36,004 bases of DNA from Candidatus Gastranaerophilales bacterium (GTDB lineage: Bacteria > Cyanobacteriota > Vampirovibrionia > Gastranaerophilales > Gastranaerophilaceae): the NCBI GenBank assembly GCA_944324475.1, contig CALUWK010000017.1, positions 1 through 36,004 on the forward strand, written 5' to 3'. The first letter of the stretch is position 1; each line of letters starts with the position of its first letter. The position numbers and the translations under genes are program-made. The notes under the pieces were generated by a model, which did no database searches, was not told where the DNA came from, and saw nothing but the letters and a program-made list of their open reading frames with translations. Positions 1 to 7,659 of this stretch are shown piece after piece.

Positions 1-876
1 AGAACTAGAACCTGCAGAAGACCATTTTCCTGCAGCGCAATATTTACAACTTGATTTACCTGTTTCATTTTGATATTCGCCAGCAGAACAGTCTTTACAA
101 CCTGTTTGTCCTATTTGATTTTGATAAGTTCCTGTTGAACAATTATTACAACTTGACTTACCCACTTTATTTTGATAAGTTCCTGTTGGACACTGGGTAT
201 AATTACTAGCTCCTTCTGTATCAACATAAGAACCTTTTGGAGCATCTTTACAACTTGTTTTACCTGTTTGATTTTGATATTCGCCTTTTGAACAATTTAT
301 ACAACTATCTTTTCCTGTTTGATTTTGATAAGTTCCTGTCGGACAATTTATACAACTATCTTTTCCTGTTTGATTTTGATAAGTTCCTGTCGGACAATTT
401 TTACAACTTGTCTTACCAGTCTCATTTTGATATTGACCCGTCGGACATGCTATACATTCTGTTGTACCATCAGAATAATATCCTTTTTGACATAATTCAC
501 ATTTACCATTACTTGTTAAACCATATCCTGCTTCACATCTTGTACAATCTTTAGCATTACATCTTATACATTTTTCGTGTCTATCTGTGCAAGGTTCACA
601 AAAACATGTCCCTATATTTTCATATTCATTTTCTTGACATTCTTTAGCACAAATTAAACATTTATTTGCATAACACAAACTGCAATCATCCGAAAACTTT
701 TTACAATCAGGTTTTACCATTGATGATGATACAACTGTGCTATTACTTTTCATTTTTTTAGTAATCACAGGAGCAAAAGCTCCTGTAATACAACTTATTG
801 TGATTAAACTAATCATCAGTTCGATTAGGCTAAAAGCTCCAAAAATTACAGAAAATTTAATTATTTTAATCTTCAT
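1..876 (-). CDS. Pilin-like surface protein with Cys-rich ephrin-receptor-like repeats (3' end beyond window)
   Basis: The frame is open from ATG at 876 to the left edge (292 codons visible), so the C-terminus is missing. The N-terminus reads MKIKIIKFSVIFGAFSLIEL, a class III (type IV pilin) signal: FSLIE has Glu at +5 and cleavage is expected after Ala, followed by a hydrophobic helix to about residue 36. Residues 57-140 hold many Cys pairs in a furin/VSP-like spacing (for example CIRC, CTRC, GYGLTSNGKCELC). From residue 144 there are eight 17-residue units of the type CPTGTYQNQTGKDSCIN, resembling the GCC2/GCC3 ephrin-receptor-like family (Pfam PF07699). One unit (243-193) has lost both Cys. 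The protein is probably exported and surface-exposed, built on a pilin-type anchor. The ribosome binding site is weak. Family assignment is from motif memory; the ligand or role is unknown. Confidence 0.8.
   Translation of the reverse strand, partial: MKIKIIKFSVIFGAFSLIELMISLITISCITGAFAPVITKKMKSNSTVVSSSMVKPDCKKFSDDCSLCYANKCLICAKECQENEYENIGTCFCEPCTDRHEKCIRCNAKDCTRCEAGYGLTSNGKCELCQKGYYSDGTTECIACPTGQYQNETGKTSCKNCPTGTYQNQTGKDSCINCPTGTYQNQTGKDSCINCSKGEYQNQTGKTSCKDAPKGSYVDTEGASNYTQCPTGTYQNKVGKSSCNNCSTGTYQNQIGQTGCKDCSAGEYQNETGKSSCKYCAAGKWSSAGSSS
40..447 (-). repeat. Eight in-frame 51-bp coding repeats
   Basis: Eight consecutive 51-bp units encode 17-residue Cys-rich repeats. On the minus strand the units start at 447, 396, 345, 294, 243, 192, 141 and 90, and a ninth begins at 39. 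The units starting at 396 and 345 encode the same peptide and are nearly identical in DNA. The period is a multiple of three, so gain or loss of units keeps the frame. Confidence 0.9.
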
Positions 877-960
877 TTATTTAATCCAAAAAAAGAGCAC
901 AAATAAAGACAATAATTGCCATTTTTCATGCTAATATAATATAGTCAGAATAAATTTAAT

Positions 961-1023
961 ATTACCAACTTAACACTTATCATTATACACATTTTGGTAA
1001 AAAAGTCAACACATATTGGTAAT
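961..1023. promoter_or_regulatory. Repeated TTGGTAA motif, candidate XRE operator
   Basis: The motif occurs as ATTACCAA (961-968, inverted), TTGGTAA (994-1000) and ATTGGTAAT (1015-1023). The middle copy lies in the spacer of the minus-strand pilin promoter, the left one near its start point, and the right one just upstream of the divergent XRE gene. This layout would suit a shared operator bound by the adjacent regulator. That is inference; only the repeats are seen. Confidence 0.4.
982..1009 (-). promoter_or_regulatory. Sigma-70-like promoter for the pilin-like gene
   Basis: On the minus strand TTGACT (1009-1004), a 16-nt spacer and TATAAT (987-982) form a near-consensus promoter. Transcription would start near 975, giving a leader of about 100 nt before the ATG at 876. 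Confidence 0.7.
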
Positions 1024-1055
1024 TTTAACAAAAATTCATATATGCGGAGTATACT

Positions 1056-1364
1056 ATGTACGGTAAAAAACTTCAAGAAATAAGAAAGAAACTTAATTTA
1101 TCACAAGAAGAATTTGCCACACAAACAAATATCACATATCGTGCATATACCAGTTATGAAAGAGGGGACAGAAAACCGTCTTTTGAATTTTTAGAAAAAC
1201 TTGTTATAAAATTTCATGTAAATCTAAATTGGCTTATCGCAAACACAGGCGAGCCCTTTGGAGAAGTTAACAATAAAGACAAAAATCTTAAAAAAGAAAT
1301 TTTATTTGAAGTTAAACAAATGTTAATAAAAGAAGGTATAGTAAAAAATTTTACTCAACCGTAA
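1056..1364 (+). CDS. XRE/Cro-family transcriptional regulator
   Basis: This 102-residue protein has an N-terminal HTH_3 domain (about residues 4-65) with the typical pattern LSQEEFATQTNI, followed by SYERGDRKPS and LNWLIANTGEPF. The C-terminal tail is short, charged and probably helical. It is expected to bind DNA as a dimer. The ATG at 1056 is preceded by GGAG at about 1046. It diverges from the pilin-like gene, so it may control that gene and itself through the TTGGTAA repeats. Its last 14 bp overlap the 3' end of the convergent glmS gene. The family is clear; the target is inferred. Confidence 0.85.
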   Translation: MYGKKLQEIRKKLNLSQEEFATQTNITYRAYTSYERGDRKPSFEFLEKLVIKFHVNLNWLIANTGEPFGEVNNKDKNLKKEILFEVKQMLIKEGIVKNFTQP

Positions 1365-3201
1365 CTGATTTAGCCAAATTTCTAGGTTGATCAACATCTT
1401 TTCCCAAATATTCAGCTATATAATAAGCTAAAAGTTGCAGCACAACTATATTAACTGCAGGACTTATTAAATCACTTCCTGATGGTACAGTTATTATATC
1501 GTCAAACAAATTAACATCTTTATCTGCGATATAATTTGTTACTGCAATTAATTTAGCTTGCCTTGCTCTTGCCTCCTCGCAATTCGAAAGAACCTTATCA
1601 TAAACAATGCCTGTATTTAAAATTGCAAGAACGGGCATATTTTCATCCAACATTGCTATTGGCCCATGTTTTAATTCTCCCGCACCATATCCCGTAGCAT
1701 TAATATAGCTTATTTCTTTTAATTTTAATGCTCCTTCGAGCGCAGAAGGATAATTTATACCTCTTGCAATAAATATAAAATCCTTATAACTTGCATATTT
1801 TTTTGCTACTTTTTGTACATTTAAAGCATTTTCGAGCAAAGCTTCAATTTTGCTAGGAAGTTCTATTAATTCTTGTTTTAAAACTTTAACTTCATCTGTA
1901 ACTGAGCTTATACCAAACTTTTGCTCCATTAAATATATTGAAAGCAAATATAAACTTATTAACTGCGCCATATAAGACTTTGTAGCAGCTACAGAAACTT
2001 CAATTCCAGCATTAACAGGCAATAAACTGTCTGCCAAACGTGCCATTGTTGAATCAGCCCTATTGGTAATTATTACTATATGAGATTTTTTTTCTTTTAC
2101 CTGTTTTATAGCCGTTATTGTATCTGCTGTTTCTCCTGATTGTGAAATACCTATAACAAGGGTATTTTCATCAGCTATTGTTTCTCTGTATATATATTCA
2201 CTTGATGGTTCAACATCAACTGGAATTTTAGCAAATTTTTCAATAATATATTTACCAACCATTCCTGCATGAAGGCTTGTTCCACAAGCAATAATCTGTA
2301 CTCTTGCAATTTTATTTATTTCAGAAGGCGTTAATTTAAATTCCTCTAACTTTATTTCATTATTAATACCTAAAAGCTTACCTGACAATACATTTCTTAC
2401 AACATCACTTTGTTCATGAATTTCTTTCAACATAAAATGCTTATATCCCATCTTGGATATTGCAACAGCTTCAAAAGGCAAATATTCAACTTTATTTACA
2501 ATTAATTTATCATTTTTATCAAATATTTGAATACTATCCTTTTCCACAACTCCTACTTCATCATCTGATAAATATATTGCCTTTTTAGTATATTCAATTA
2601 TTGCAGGGATATCAGAAGCTATAAAATTTTCACCTTCCCCAAGACCAATAACCAAGGGAGCATTTCTTTTTGCTACCACAATTTTATCTGGCTCTAATTT
2701 ATGGATTGCACAAAATGCAAATGCACCTTTTATTAATTTAACTGCAGATTGCATTGCCTCTAAAAGATTTTTTGTTCTGCCATATTCCCTTGCAATTAAA
2801 TGAGCTGCAACTTCAGTATCTGTTTGAGATTGAAATATACAACCTTCTTTTTGTAAAATCTCTTTTAATTCTTGATAATTTTCAATTATGCCATTGTGCA
2901 CCAGAGTCAAATTTTTACAATTACATGTATGAGGATGAGCATTTATAGTTGTGGGAAGCCCATGAGTTGCCCATCTTATGTGCCCTATGCCAATATGAGA
3001 AATATCGCATATATCTTTTTTTGTTTTCAAAACTTCAATTAAATTAACCAATTTTCCTTGAGCTTTATATATATCAACAATATTTTCATGCATTAAAGCA
3101 ACACCGGATGAATCATATCCACGATACTCAAGATGTGAAAGCCCTGAAATTAAAACTTCACTAGCTTTTCTATTGCCTATATATCCGATTATTCCGCACA
3201 T
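1351..3201 (-). CDS. glmS: Glutamine--fructose-6-phosphate aminotransferase (isomerizing)
   Basis: GlmS makes glucosamine-6-phosphate from fructose-6-phosphate and glutamine, the first step to UDP-GlcNAc for peptidoglycan and LPS. The 616 residues match the family length. The start MCGIIGYIG exposes Cys2, the glutaminase nucleophile. The glutaminase domain spans about 1-220 (HIRWATHG, HNGIIENY). Two SIS sugar-isomerase domains follow, at about 300-430 (ACGTSLHAG, SQSGETADT) and 470-600. The C-terminus DQPRNLAKSVTVE is the typical GlmS ending. TTGGAG upstream of the ATG is the ribosome binding site. It is divergent from mtaB. No glmS ribozyme fits in the roughly 56-nt leader. Confidence 0.98.
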   Translation of the reverse strand: MCGIIGYIGNRKASEVLISGLSHLEYRGYDSSGVALMHENIVDIYKAQGKLVNLIEVLKTKKDICDISHIGIGHIRWATHGLPTTINAHPHTCNCKNLTLVHNGIIENYQELKEILQKEGCIFQSQTDTEVAAHLIAREYGRTKNLLEAMQSAVKLIKGAFAFCAIHKLEPDKIVVAKRNAPLVIGLGEGENFIASDIPAIIEYTKKAIYLSDDEVGVVEKDSIQIFDKNDKLIVNKVEYLPFEAVAISKMGYKHFMLKEIHEQSDVVRNVLSGKLLGINNEIKLEEFKLTPSEINKIARVQIIACGTSLHAGMVGKYIIEKFAKIPVDVEPSSEYIYRETIADENTLVIGISQSGETADTITAIKQVKEKKSHIVIITNRADSTMARLADSLLPVNAGIEVSVAATKSYMAQLISLYLLSIYLMEQKFGISSVTDEVKVLKQELIELPSKIEALLENALNVQKVAKKYASYKDFIFIARGINYPSALEGALKLKEISYINATGYGAGELKHGPIAMLDENMPVLAILNTGIVYDKVLSNCEEARARQAKLIAVTNYIADKDVNLFDDIITVPSGSDLISPAVNIVVLQLLAYYIAEYLGKDVDQPRNLAKSVTVE

Positions 3202-3263
3202 ATTTACTCCAATTTGTTCTATTTCGTTATTTTAATACATAGAATTTTTTGTTGCAAATTAAG

Positions 3264-3292
3264 ATTATATAAAGTACACCAAGTCTTTTCAA
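3264..3292 (-). promoter_or_regulatory. Promoter of glmS
   Basis: TTGAAA (3292-3287), a 17-nt spacer and TATAAT (3269-3264) on the minus strand give a strong sigma-70-like promoter with a leader of about 56 nt. Confidence 0.75.
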
Positions 3293-3304
3293 TAACAATA
3301 ATTA

Positions 3305-3333
3305 TTGAGTCAAAAAAACTCGTATGTTAAAAT
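3305..3333 (+). promoter_or_regulatory. Promoter of mtaB with the -10 box 6 nt from the start codon
   Basis: TTGAGT (3305-3310), a 17-nt spacer and TAAAAT (3328-3333) are followed by only six bases before the ATG at 3340. Transcription would start at or next to the ATG, implying a leaderless mRNA. No Shine-Dalgarno sequence precedes the gene. Confidence 0.6.
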
Positions 3334-3339
3334 CTCTTT

Positions 3340-4608
3340 ATGAAAACATTTTACATAAAATCTCTTGGATGCAAACAAAATCAACTTGAAGGACAAATTA
3401 TTCAAAATGAACTCGAAAAACTCGGCTTTAAAGCATCAAAACTAGAAAAAGCCGACATTTATATTTTAAATTCTTGTACAGTAACCTCTCACAGCGATTC
3501 ACAAGCTAAATATTTACTTAATTATGCAAAAAGAAAAAATCCAAATATAAAAACCATTCTTGCAGGTTGCATTGCTCAAACATACAAACAACATAAAAAT
3601 TTTAATTTTTCAGATATTGACTTAATATTGGGAAATGAAGAAAAAATAGATATTGAAAAATATATAAACAAACTATTTGAAAATGAAAACACATTTTTTG
3701 TTGAAAATATTTTTAAACAAAAAAAATTCAAAAATAAATACTTAATTAATCCAAAATCTACAAGAGTAAGCGTTAAAATTCAAGATGGCTGCAATAATCG
3801 GTGTTCATACTGTATAATTCCTTATGCAAGAGGTAATTCACGTTCTAATTCTATTGAAAATATACTTTTTCAAATTAATTTAATTATTCAAAAAGGCATA
3901 AAAGAAATAGTTTTAACAGGAATTCACATAGGTCAGTGGGGAAATGAATATAATAAAACACTATTAGATTTATTAAAAGAAATTGAAAAAACCGAAATTT
4001 GTCGCTACCGCCTTGGTTCATTATATATCGATGAAATAAATGACAATATGATTAATTTTTTAAAAAAATCCAAAAAATTTTGTCCACACTTTCATCTTTC
4101 TTTACAATCTTTGTCAAATTCAACTTTAAAACGCATGAATAGGCGCTATAATGCTCATGAAGCAATGATTTTAATTGAAAAACTGCATAAAAATTTTGAT
4201 TTGCCTTATCTTGGATGTGATATTATAGTTGGTTTTCCTGATGAAACAAACGAAGAATTCCAAGAAACATATAATAATTTAAAAAAAGCAAAATTATCTT
4301 CAATTCATTGTTTTCCATACTCCAAAAGAGAAAACACTCCTGCTTACTTTATGAAAAATCAAATTCAAAATAATATTAAAACAGAAAGGACAAAATTAAT
4401 CCTAGAATTGTCAGAAAAATTGCACAAAGAATTTTTAAACAAAAACAAAAATAAAAAAGCAGAAATTTTAATTGAAAAAAAATCACCTAAAACGGGTTTA
4501 TATAGCGCTGTCACAAGAAATTATATAAAAATTTATATAAAAGATAATCTAAATAATTTACAACACACTATAAAAAATGTTAATTTAAATGAATTTGAGT
4601 TAATGTAA
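3340..4608 (+). CDS. mtaB: tRNA threonylcarbamoyladenosine methylthiotransferase, MtaB type
   Basis: This is a radical-SAM methylthiotransferase of 422 residues. The N-terminal UPF0004 domain carries Cys11, Cys46 and Cys77 (SLGCKQNQLEG, NSCTVT, AGCIAQ) for the auxiliary 4Fe-4S cluster. The radical-SAM motif DGCNNRCSYCIIPYARG gives Cys151, Cys155 and Cys158. LTGIHIGQWG, VGFPDET and the HCFPYSKRENTPA segment favour MtaB (2-methylthio on t6A37 of ANN-reading tRNAs) over MiaB or RimO. A basic C-terminal TRAM-like tail follows. It is monocistronic by position, divergent from glmS and apparently leaderless. MiaB is the main alternative. Confidence 0.87.
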   Translation: MKTFYIKSLGCKQNQLEGQIIQNELEKLGFKASKLEKADIYILNSCTVTSHSDSQAKYLLNYAKRKNPNIKTILAGCIAQTYKQHKNFNFSDIDLILGNEEKIDIEKYINKLFENENTFFVENIFKQKKFKNKYLINPKSTRVSVKIQDGCNNRCSYCIIPYARGNSRSNSIENILFQINLIIQKGIKEIVLTGIHIGQWGNEYNKTLLDLLKEIEKTEICRYRLGSLYIDEINDNMINFLKKSKKFCPHFHLSLQSLSNSTLKRMNRRYNAHEAMILIEKLHKNFDLPYLGCDIIVGFPDETNEEFQETYNNLKKAKLSSIHCFPYSKRENTPAYFMKNQIQNNIKTERTKLILELSEKLHKEFLNKNKNKKAEILIEKKSPKTGLYSAVTRNYIKIYIKDNLNNLQHTIKNVNLNEFELM

Positions 4609-4691
4609 ACAAATGTAACAAAAATATATATTTTTGATATATTCAATCACTTTTTGTTTTTATTAATATATAAATAAAAAGGTAAAACATT

Positions 4692-4898
4692 ATGGATAGC
4701 CGTACTAGCTCAATTTTAATTAATTTAGATTTAAATTTAAACTCAGGTATAATCGCAGACCAATACAGCTTATCAAAAGCAAAAATTGAAAAAACCTCAA
4801 AAGGCGATAAACAAAAAGTTTATAAGAATCTAAAACAAACTTTAAAAGAATGCTATTTAACAGGTTCTTTAAAGTATGGTAACAATTTTGTGATGTAA
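4692..4898 (+). CDS. Small protein of unknown function
   Basis: This is a 68-residue ORF starting MDSRTSSILINLDLNLNSG, with a Lys-rich middle (about residues 29-50) that looks helical. No signal peptide, membrane segment or known domain is visible. AAAAAGGT lies upstream of the ATG as a ribosome binding site. It ends one base before the convergent YvyF-like gene. The ribosome binding site and tight packing support it being real; its function is unknown. Confidence 0.6.
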   Translation: MDSRTSSILINLDLNLNSGIIADQYSLSKAKIEKTSKGDKQKVYKNLKQTLKECYLTGSLKYGNNFVM

Positions 4899-4899
4899 A

Positions 4900-5382
4900 T
4901 TACAAATCATAATTTTGAATAAAACCATATCTTGTATCATTATCTGCGGTATTTATACCACCCCTTAAGCGCCTATTTATATTTCGGGCTTCTTCTTCGT
5001 ATTTTCTTATATTTATGCCTTTTTTTTCAAGTTCTGTTACTTTTGGAGAAAACCGCATTAAACATTTCTTACAAGTAAAGCCTGTTTTTTCATCATCCTC
5101 AAGCTCCACACCACAAAATCTACATTTTATAAGAATCTTAGGTAAAACAGTAAACAACCTTCCTCTTGAAATTAAATCCTCAAGATCATTTTTTGAAACA
5201 CTACATGCCTGAATAATATCCTCAAGAGGCACTTTATCCTTTCCTGTTGAAATAACAAAATTTCTAATAGAGTCAATTAACTCCAACTCTTTTTTAAAAC
5301 ATTCTTCACAAACGTCTCTGCCTGAATTCTTAAAAAACAGCGTTCCGCACTTTTTACAATTTATTAATCCATCTCTTGCCAT
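4900..5382 (-). CDS. YvyF-like flagellar-associated zinc-ribbon protein
   Basis: The 160-residue protein has a first zinc ribbon with Cys9, Cys12, Cys25 and Cys28, a helix-turn-helix-like middle (DIIQACSVSKNDLEDLISRG), RGRLFTVLP, and a second ribbon with Cys87, Cys90, Cys104 and Cys107. A charged C-terminal tail follows. This order matches the flagellar operon protein family known from Bacillus YvyF (TIGR03826), where it sits with flagellar genes. A flagellar operon lies 4 kb away here, in keeping with that. Its biochemical role is not established. The start codon follows a -10 box by 7 nt with no ribosome binding site. Resemblance was judged by eye. Confidence 0.65.
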   Translation of the reverse strand: MARDGLINCKKCGTLFFKNSGRDVCEECFKKELELIDSIRNFVISTGKDKVPLEDIIQACSVSKNDLEDLISRGRLFTVLPKILIKCRFCGVELEDDEKTGFTCKKCLMRFSPKVTELEKKGINIRKYEEEARNINRRLRGGINTADNDTRYGFIQNYDL

Positions 5383-5389
5383 ATAATTA

Positions 5390-5417
5390 ATTTTAGCAAT
5401 TTTAAATAAAAAATCAA
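5390..5417 (-). promoter_or_regulatory. Promoter of the YvyF-like gene, candidate leaderless start
   Basis: On the minus strand TTGATT (5417-5412), a 16-nt spacer and TAAAAT (5395-5390) are followed by seven bases and the ATG at 5382. No Shine-Dalgarno sequence is present. Confidence 0.6.
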
Positions 5418-5444
5418 ATAAAAATACTGTTTTAAATAAAATAC

Positions 5445-5473
5445 TTGTATAAATTATAATTTTTATATAAAAT
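5445..5473 (+). promoter_or_regulatory. Possible promoter for the 5577 gene
   Basis: TTGTAT (5445-5450), a 17-nt spacer and TAAAAT (5468-5473) fit a promoter that leaves a leader of roughly 95 nt. The region is very AT-rich, so chance matches are possible. Confidence 0.35.
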
Positions 5474-5576
5474 AATGTTATTAAATATCTAATAGTGAGA
5501 GTGTATTTGAAATATTGCCTATTAAGTTAATTTCATTAAGTGATGGGAATAATAAAATAATAGAAAGATTATTTTA

Positions 5577-6326
5577 ATGTATACGAACAAGTGTATTAAA
5601 TGTGGTAAAGAATTCGAAACTAAAAACCCCAAGAGGGTTATTTGTCCTGACTGTTTATATCCAGAAAGGCTAACAGAATCATCTGCTCCTACAGACGAAA
5701 ATGGTGTAGTGCAAGATTATTCAAGAGGCTACAGTGCAGGTTCGGGAAATCCAGAAGGGTATGCAAGAAAGTACAACAATCGCCCTCAAAATAATCAAAA
5801 CTACAATAAACCAAAAAACAATTCTTTTCAAAGACGTGATAACAATTTCAGACGTCCTCAAAAACCGAATCAAAAAAATAACTTTAGACGTCCTCAAAAA
5901 CCAAACAAGCAAAGACCTTTATTAATAAATAAAGAGCAACTCGCACAAATTGAAGAAATGTACAAAAAAATGTTACCCCTTCCAAATCCAGATGCACATG
6001 AAGTTATTGCTCAAGCTATAGATTTAGAACCTAAAAAAGTCTTTTTTGGAATTAATTTAATCAGACAAAAAATGATGTTACCGAAAGTTCAATTCCCAAA
6101 AAGAAAACTTGCAATTACTCCAGACCAAATGATGGCAATTAAAAATCTTTATGAGCCATTGTTGCCTTTACCTCCAATCGGATGCCATAAAATTCTTGCA
6201 GCACAATTAAAAATGGATGAATGGAGAGTTCACGTCGGAATAGGACTTGTTAGGAAACAACTGGGACTTGACAGATGGAACCAAGACAGGGAAGATTGTC
6301 CCGAAGAATTCAAGAAAAAAGCTTAA
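5577..6326 (+). CDS. Zinc-ribbon protein with basic Asn/Arg/Gln-rich linker and a duplicated C-terminal domain
   Basis: The 249-residue protein has three parts. Residues 1-30 are a zinc ribbon (Cys6, Cys9, Cys23, Cys26). Residues 50-114 are a low-complexity linker rich in Asn, Arg, Gln and Pro, containing NNFRRPQKPNQK twice in tandem. Residues 115-169 and 178-233 are two copies of the same domain of about 55 residues, aligned through QIEEMYKKMLPLPNPDAHEV / AIKNLYEPLLPLPPIGCHKI and then GINLIRQKMMLP / GIGLVRKQLGLD. The repeated domain looks like a small helical fold of HTH type. The basic, disordered linker recalls RNA-binding proteins. I do not recognise the family. A nucleic-acid-binding role is inferred. 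Confidence 0.75.
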   Translation: MYTNKCIKCGKEFETKNPKRVICPDCLYPERLTESSAPTDENGVVQDYSRGYSAGSGNPEGYARKYNNRPQNNQNYNKPKNNSFQRRDNNFRRPQKPNQKNNFRRPQKPNKQRPLLINKEQLAQIEEMYKKMLPLPNPDAHEVIAQAIDLEPKKVFFGINLIRQKMMLPKVQFPKRKLAITPDQMMAIKNLYEPLLPLPPIGCHKILAAQLKMDEWRVHVGIGLVRKQLGLDRWNQDREDCPEEFKKKA

Positions 6327-6418
6327 TAATATTACAATTTGTAACAAAATTTAATTTTTCTCTAATTTTTTGTTAGAAAATGTCGATACCTTTAATAACG
6401 AGAAAGGTGTGCATATTA

Positions 6419-6727
6419 ATGAAAAATGAAAAATTAACATTGGAGGAAAGTAGATTAGCCAATATTTTAAGAGATGAAATCCTCAAAAATTCAGAAAATT
6501 TGGTCAAAGTACCCGAAAAAAAATCAGATTTATCAAAATTTGAATTAATTTCAGAAAATAAACAACCGTACATATCTCCCATTTTTTCGATGAATGAAGA
6601 AGAAATTTTAAACTTTGTGGAAGAATTTGAGGTTTCTGAATTGGCAACATTATCTGTCGCCGAATTAAACAGAATTGGTGAAGTTTTAGGTGTGGATCCT
6701 AAAATTTTGGTCGAAGGAGAGGATTGA
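6419..6727 (+). CDS. Small acidic protein of unknown function
   Basis: The start at 6419 is chosen because GAGAAAGGTG precedes it; an in-frame ATG at 6380 lacks a ribosome binding site. The 102-residue product is rich in Glu and Lys. It has a helical N-terminus (KLTLEESRLANILRDEIL) and a C-terminal helix pair (ATLSVAELNRIGEVLGVDPK) that resembles a helix-hairpin or HTH-like element. No signal peptide or membrane segment is seen. It lies in the same direction as the 5577 gene with a gap of about 90 bp. Function unknown. Confidence 0.65.
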   Translation: MKNEKLTLEESRLANILRDEILKNSENLVKVPEKKSDLSKFELISENKQPYISPIFSMNEEEILNFVEEFEVSELATLSVAELNRIGEVLGVDPKILVEGED

Positions 6728-6735
6728 TTGGATTA

Positions 6736-7110
6736 TTAAGCTAATTCAATTAATTCAATCGAATTACCATCGGGGTCAAGCAAGAAAGCAATTCTTGTCT
6801 TGACCTCTTTCATATAAAAAGGCTCTACTTCCCATTTATAACCTAGTTTTTTCATTTTTTCATCTATTTCATCAAGATTTTCACATAAAAATGCAAAATG
6901 CCCGAAAGCATCGCCTACTGTATATTTTTCAGGAATTTTATCATTAATTGTAAGTTCTATCTCAAATCCTGTTTTTTCATCTATTAAATATTGCAAAAAA
7001 CAATCCTCTAAACGAATTCTTCTACCTTTTTTAAAACCTAAAAGTTCACAATAAAATTTAACTGACTTTTCTTCATCTTTAACCCTTATCATTGAGTGTA
7101 AAAATTGCAT
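6736..7110 (-). CDS. Glyoxalase I-like VOC-family protein
   Basis: This 124-residue single-unit vicinal-oxygen-chelate protein aligns by eye with E. coli GloA, which converts the methylglyoxal-glutathione adduct to lactoylglutathione. The four metal ligands are in place: His5 (FLHSMIRV), Glu52 (IELT), His71 (AFGHFAF) and Glu119 (GNSIELIEL). LDPDG before the last ligand is also typical. The ribosome binding site is AAGGAG, and the gene sits 9 bp after gmhA as the last gene of a four-gene operon. The thiol cofactor in this organism is unknown, so the substrate is unproven. Confidence 0.75.
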   Translation of the reverse strand: MQFLHSMIRVKDEEKSVKFYCELLGFKKGRRIRLEDCFLQYLIDEKTGFEIELTINDKIPEKYTVGDAFGHFAFLCENLDEIDEKMKKLGYKWEVEPFYMKEVKTRIAFLLDPDGNSIELIELA

Positions 7111-7119
7111 AATATCTCC

Positions 7120-7659
7120 TTAAAAATTATTTTCTACATTTTTACAAATAATATGTCCTATTACAATATGCATTTCTTGTATTTGTTCAGTTTTATAGTT
7201 TGGTACATTAATTTCGCAATTTACATTTAAATTTGTCTTATCTTTTCCTGTTAACAAAATAACCTTCATTTTTTGTTTTTTTGCCTGTTTGATGGCTTCT
7301 ATAACATTTTTACTTTTAGCACTTGTTGAAATAGCAAAAAGTACATCATTTTTTTTCCCTAATCCTTCAATTTGTCTTTTAAAAACATAATCAAAAGAAA
7401 AATCATTTGCAATAGCTGTTATAACAGAATTATTAGCACACAATGAAATTGCAGGCAAAGATTCTCTATCCTTTTTAAACCTTGAAATAAATTCACAAGC
7501 CAAATGATTGCTATCGCTTGCAGAACCGCCATTCCCACAAAAAAGAATTTTATTATTATTCTTAAACGCTTCAATCAAAATTAAAGAAGCCTGCTTTATA
7601 CTTTCAATTTCATTTTTTAAAAGCTTTAAATTTTCAATTCTCTCTTCAATTTCTTTCAT
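7120..7659 (-). CDS. gmhA: Sedoheptulose-7-phosphate isomerase (phosphoheptose isomerase)
   Basis: GmhA makes D-glycero-D-manno-heptose 7-phosphate, the first step of heptose synthesis for LPS core or other glycans. The start at 7659 (MKEIEERIEN) follows AAGGTG; an open frame extends upstream to 7752 but lies inside the preceding gene. The 179-residue SIS-fold protein has CGNGGSASDSNHLACEF with His52 and Glu56, and IQEMHIVIGH with Gln161 and His169, matching the zinc/active-site set of E. coli GmhA (His61, Glu65, Gln172, His180). It overlaps the methyltransferase stop by 14 bp. DiaA-like proteins lack this set, which argues for GmhA. Confidence 0.85.
   Translation of the reverse strand: MKEIEERIENLKLLKNEIESIKQASLILIEAFKNNNKILFCGNGGSASDSNHLACEFISRFKKDRESLPAISLCANNSVITAIANDFSFDYVFKRQIEGLGKKNDVLFAISTSAKSKNVIEAIKQAKKQKMKVILLTGKDKTNLNVNCEINVPNYKTEQIQEMHIVIGHIICKNVENNF

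Noticed and set aside
237-554. 105-codon plus-strand ORF with repeated LFDFDKF
   Set aside because: It is the antisense shadow of the 51-bp repeats of the minus-strand surface gene.
737-934. Hydrophobic 65-codon plus-strand ORF
   Set aside because: It is antisense to the pilin-like N-terminus and its leader, with no ribosome binding site.
3202-3257. glmS ribozyme/riboswitch upstream of glmS
   Set aside because: The leader from the predicted start is only about 56 nt and AT-rich, with no ribozyme core.
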